Source: Chryseobacterium sp. 18061 (GTDB lineage Bacteria; Pseudomonadota; Gammaproteobacteria; Enterobacterales; Enterobacteriaceae). Taken from it: DNA of 64,000 nucleotides. Where the stretch lies: the NCBI GenBank assembly GCA_902706205.1, contig CACSKA010000004.1, positions 1-64,000 on the forward strand. Reading direction: 5' to 3'. Below are positions 60,666-64,000 of this stretch, piece after piece (the stretch's first letter is position 1; each line of letters opens with the position of its first letter). Below the pieces are notes generated by a model. It was given only the letters and a program-made list of their open reading frames with translations. It searched no databases and was not told the DNA's origin. The position numbers and the translations under genes were made by a program.

Positions 60666-61373
60666 TCACAGGTGGACGCGCCGCAGATGGTAGTCCACCT
60701 GATATTCGCTGGCATTTCTGTACATCACCGAATAGTTGAGAAACTCCCCACTGTCGCTGTAAGAAAGCGAAGTAATACGCAGCAGCGGTGTTTGCTCCAC
60801 AACGTTCATCTGCTGTGCCAGCTGCTTATCAGCCAGGACCGGCGACAGGCTTTCATAGTTTCCGGTAATGGTTATCCCGCACTCATTCTCGATGTAATCA
60901 AACTTCGATCCTTCCAGATGAATAAGCGACAGATTACGGAACAGCTTCACCGGCATATAACTGTCCTCCAGAATCAGCGGCTTGCCATCGACGTAGCGCA
61001 CCCGGCGCGAAAAATAGATGCGTTCGTTAATCTGAATCCTCAGCTGGCTGGCGATAGCGGGTGGGGCGGGCATCACTTCGAAAATAAGCACCTCGCTTCT
61101 GACCTCTTTTCCCTGCTGACGCAATACCTCTACTAGCCCGGTCAGGTTGGTGGTTTCGTGATACACATCTTTGCGCGTCACGAAAGTGCCGCTGCCATGA
61201 CGACGTTCCACCAGACCCCAGTTAATCAGCAGATCAATTGCCTTTCGAACGGTCATTCGCGCCACGCCAAACTCTAGCGCCAGCTTTTTCTCGCCTGGTA
61301 ACGGGCTTCCGACACTGAAGTTGGCAGAATTCAGTCGTAAACGCAGCCGCTCAGCAATGGATTTGTAGATCAC
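60666..61373 (-). CDS. yidP: GntR/HutC-family regulator YidP
   Basis: A 235-residue regulator with an N-terminal winged helix (LPGEKKLALEFGVARMTVRKAI) and a C-terminal UTRA effector domain. It is divergent from glvC-glvA and is the obvious candidate repressor of that operon, with a phosphorylated alpha-glucoside as likely inducer; this is inferred from position and family. Confidence 0.9.
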   Translation of the reverse strand: MIYKSIAERLRLRLNSANFSVGSPLPGEKKLALEFGVARMTVRKAIDLLINWGLVERRHGSGTFVTRKDVYHETTNLTGLVEVLRQQGKEVRSEVLIFEVMPAPPAIASQLRIQINERIYFSRRVRYVDGKPLILEDSYMPVKLFRNLSLIHLEGSKFDYIENECGITITGNYESLSPVLADKQLAQQMNVVEQTPLLRITSLSYSDSGEFLNYSVMYRNASEYQVDYHLRRVHL

Positions 61374-61597
61374 TGATAGTCCTCTTTAGCGCTATTAGTC
61401 GGGAGCTCTGGGCTCATGGATGTCCATATTTCACTCAAAAAGTAGACCTGAATGGGTGAAATAAAACCATGAATGCGATCACGGAACGCAGCGGCACTTC
61501 ATGTCGTCTGGCACGCGGCTACCTATTCTCAATGCAGGCCAACAAGCCCTTCAAAAAAGGCCACTTACCCTACTGGTTGTTCTATGAGGATGTAAAA
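61374..61597 (+). promoter_or_regulatory. yidP-glvC divergent control region
   Basis: Inverted repeats ATGGATGTCCAT (61416-61427) and TTTCACTC/GGGTGAAA (61429-61436; 61454-61461) are candidate operators for YidP. An in-frame ATG at 61469 would add 43 residues to GlvC; this extension has no recognisable homology and the ribosome-binding site GAGGATG lies before 61598, so it is treated as leader. Confidence 0.5.

Positions 61598-64000
<2,403 letters not shown>

Noticed and set aside
61469..61597. N-terminal extension or leader peptide before GlvC
   Set aside because: The extra 43 residues have no family match; the internal ATG at 61598 has the proper ribosome-binding site and EIIC start.

Overview
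The window is chromosomal DNA of an enteric bacterium (Enterobacteriaceae), covering the replication-origin region. Gene order and nearly all proteins match the Escherichia coli rbs-oriC-atp-pst-dnaA-gyrB-dgo-ibp-glv stretch, but sequence divergence, loss of tnaCAB and an intact fused glvC point to a relative such as Enterobacter, Lelliottia, Citrobacter or Leclercia; the species cannot be fixed from sequence alone. There is no sign of phage, plasmid, transposase or CRISPR DNA. Accessory DNA is limited to short palindromic repeats (REP/BIME, one ERIC, one GC-rich palindrome family) and one deletion scar.

Layout. 1-280: promoters and leader of a ribosomal RNA operon reading leftward out of the window. 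432-8500: the regulator/exporter pair yieP-hsrA, then the ribose operon rbsDACBKR on the minus strand with two RbsR operators. 8600-15780: kup (K+ uptake), ravA-viaA (MoxR ATPase/VWA pair), asnA/asnC and mioC. 15800-16075: oriC with DnaA boxes and AT-rich 13-mers. 16162-26258: mnmG, rsmG and the complete ATP synthase operon atpIBEFHAGDC. 26259-26800: a non-coding stretch holding two perfect CRP sites, a 16-codon ORF and a strong terminator, the least explained unit here. 26801-35228: glmU-glmS and the Pho-regulated pstSCAB-phoU operon, with an ERIC element between pstB and phoU.

35323-39570: yieH, adeP with a PurR box in its promoter, chrR, yieE, and a chimeric pseudogene in which an mdtL fragment is joined in frame to the C-terminus of yidZ; the tryptophanase region is absent. 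39570-43395: mnmE, yidC, yidD, rnpA and rpmH on the minus strand. 43996-50014: dnaA-dnaN-recF-gyrB on the plus strand. 50219-57613: yidA, the complete D-galactonate operon dgoRKADT, yidR and yidQ. 57789-60659: heat-shock genes ibpA-ibpB with a sigma-32 promoter and RNA-thermometer-like leader, then yidE. 60666-64000: yidP and the alpha-glucoside PTS operon glvC-glvA; glvA runs off the right edge.

Functionally this is mostly core machinery (replication initiation, energy, translation, tRNA modification, envelope precursor synthesis, membrane insertion, phosphate homeostasis) with sugar-use modules for ribose, galactonate and phospho-alpha-glucosides. Starts were chosen by ribosome-binding site and by alignment from memory to E. 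coli proteins; no database search was possible.
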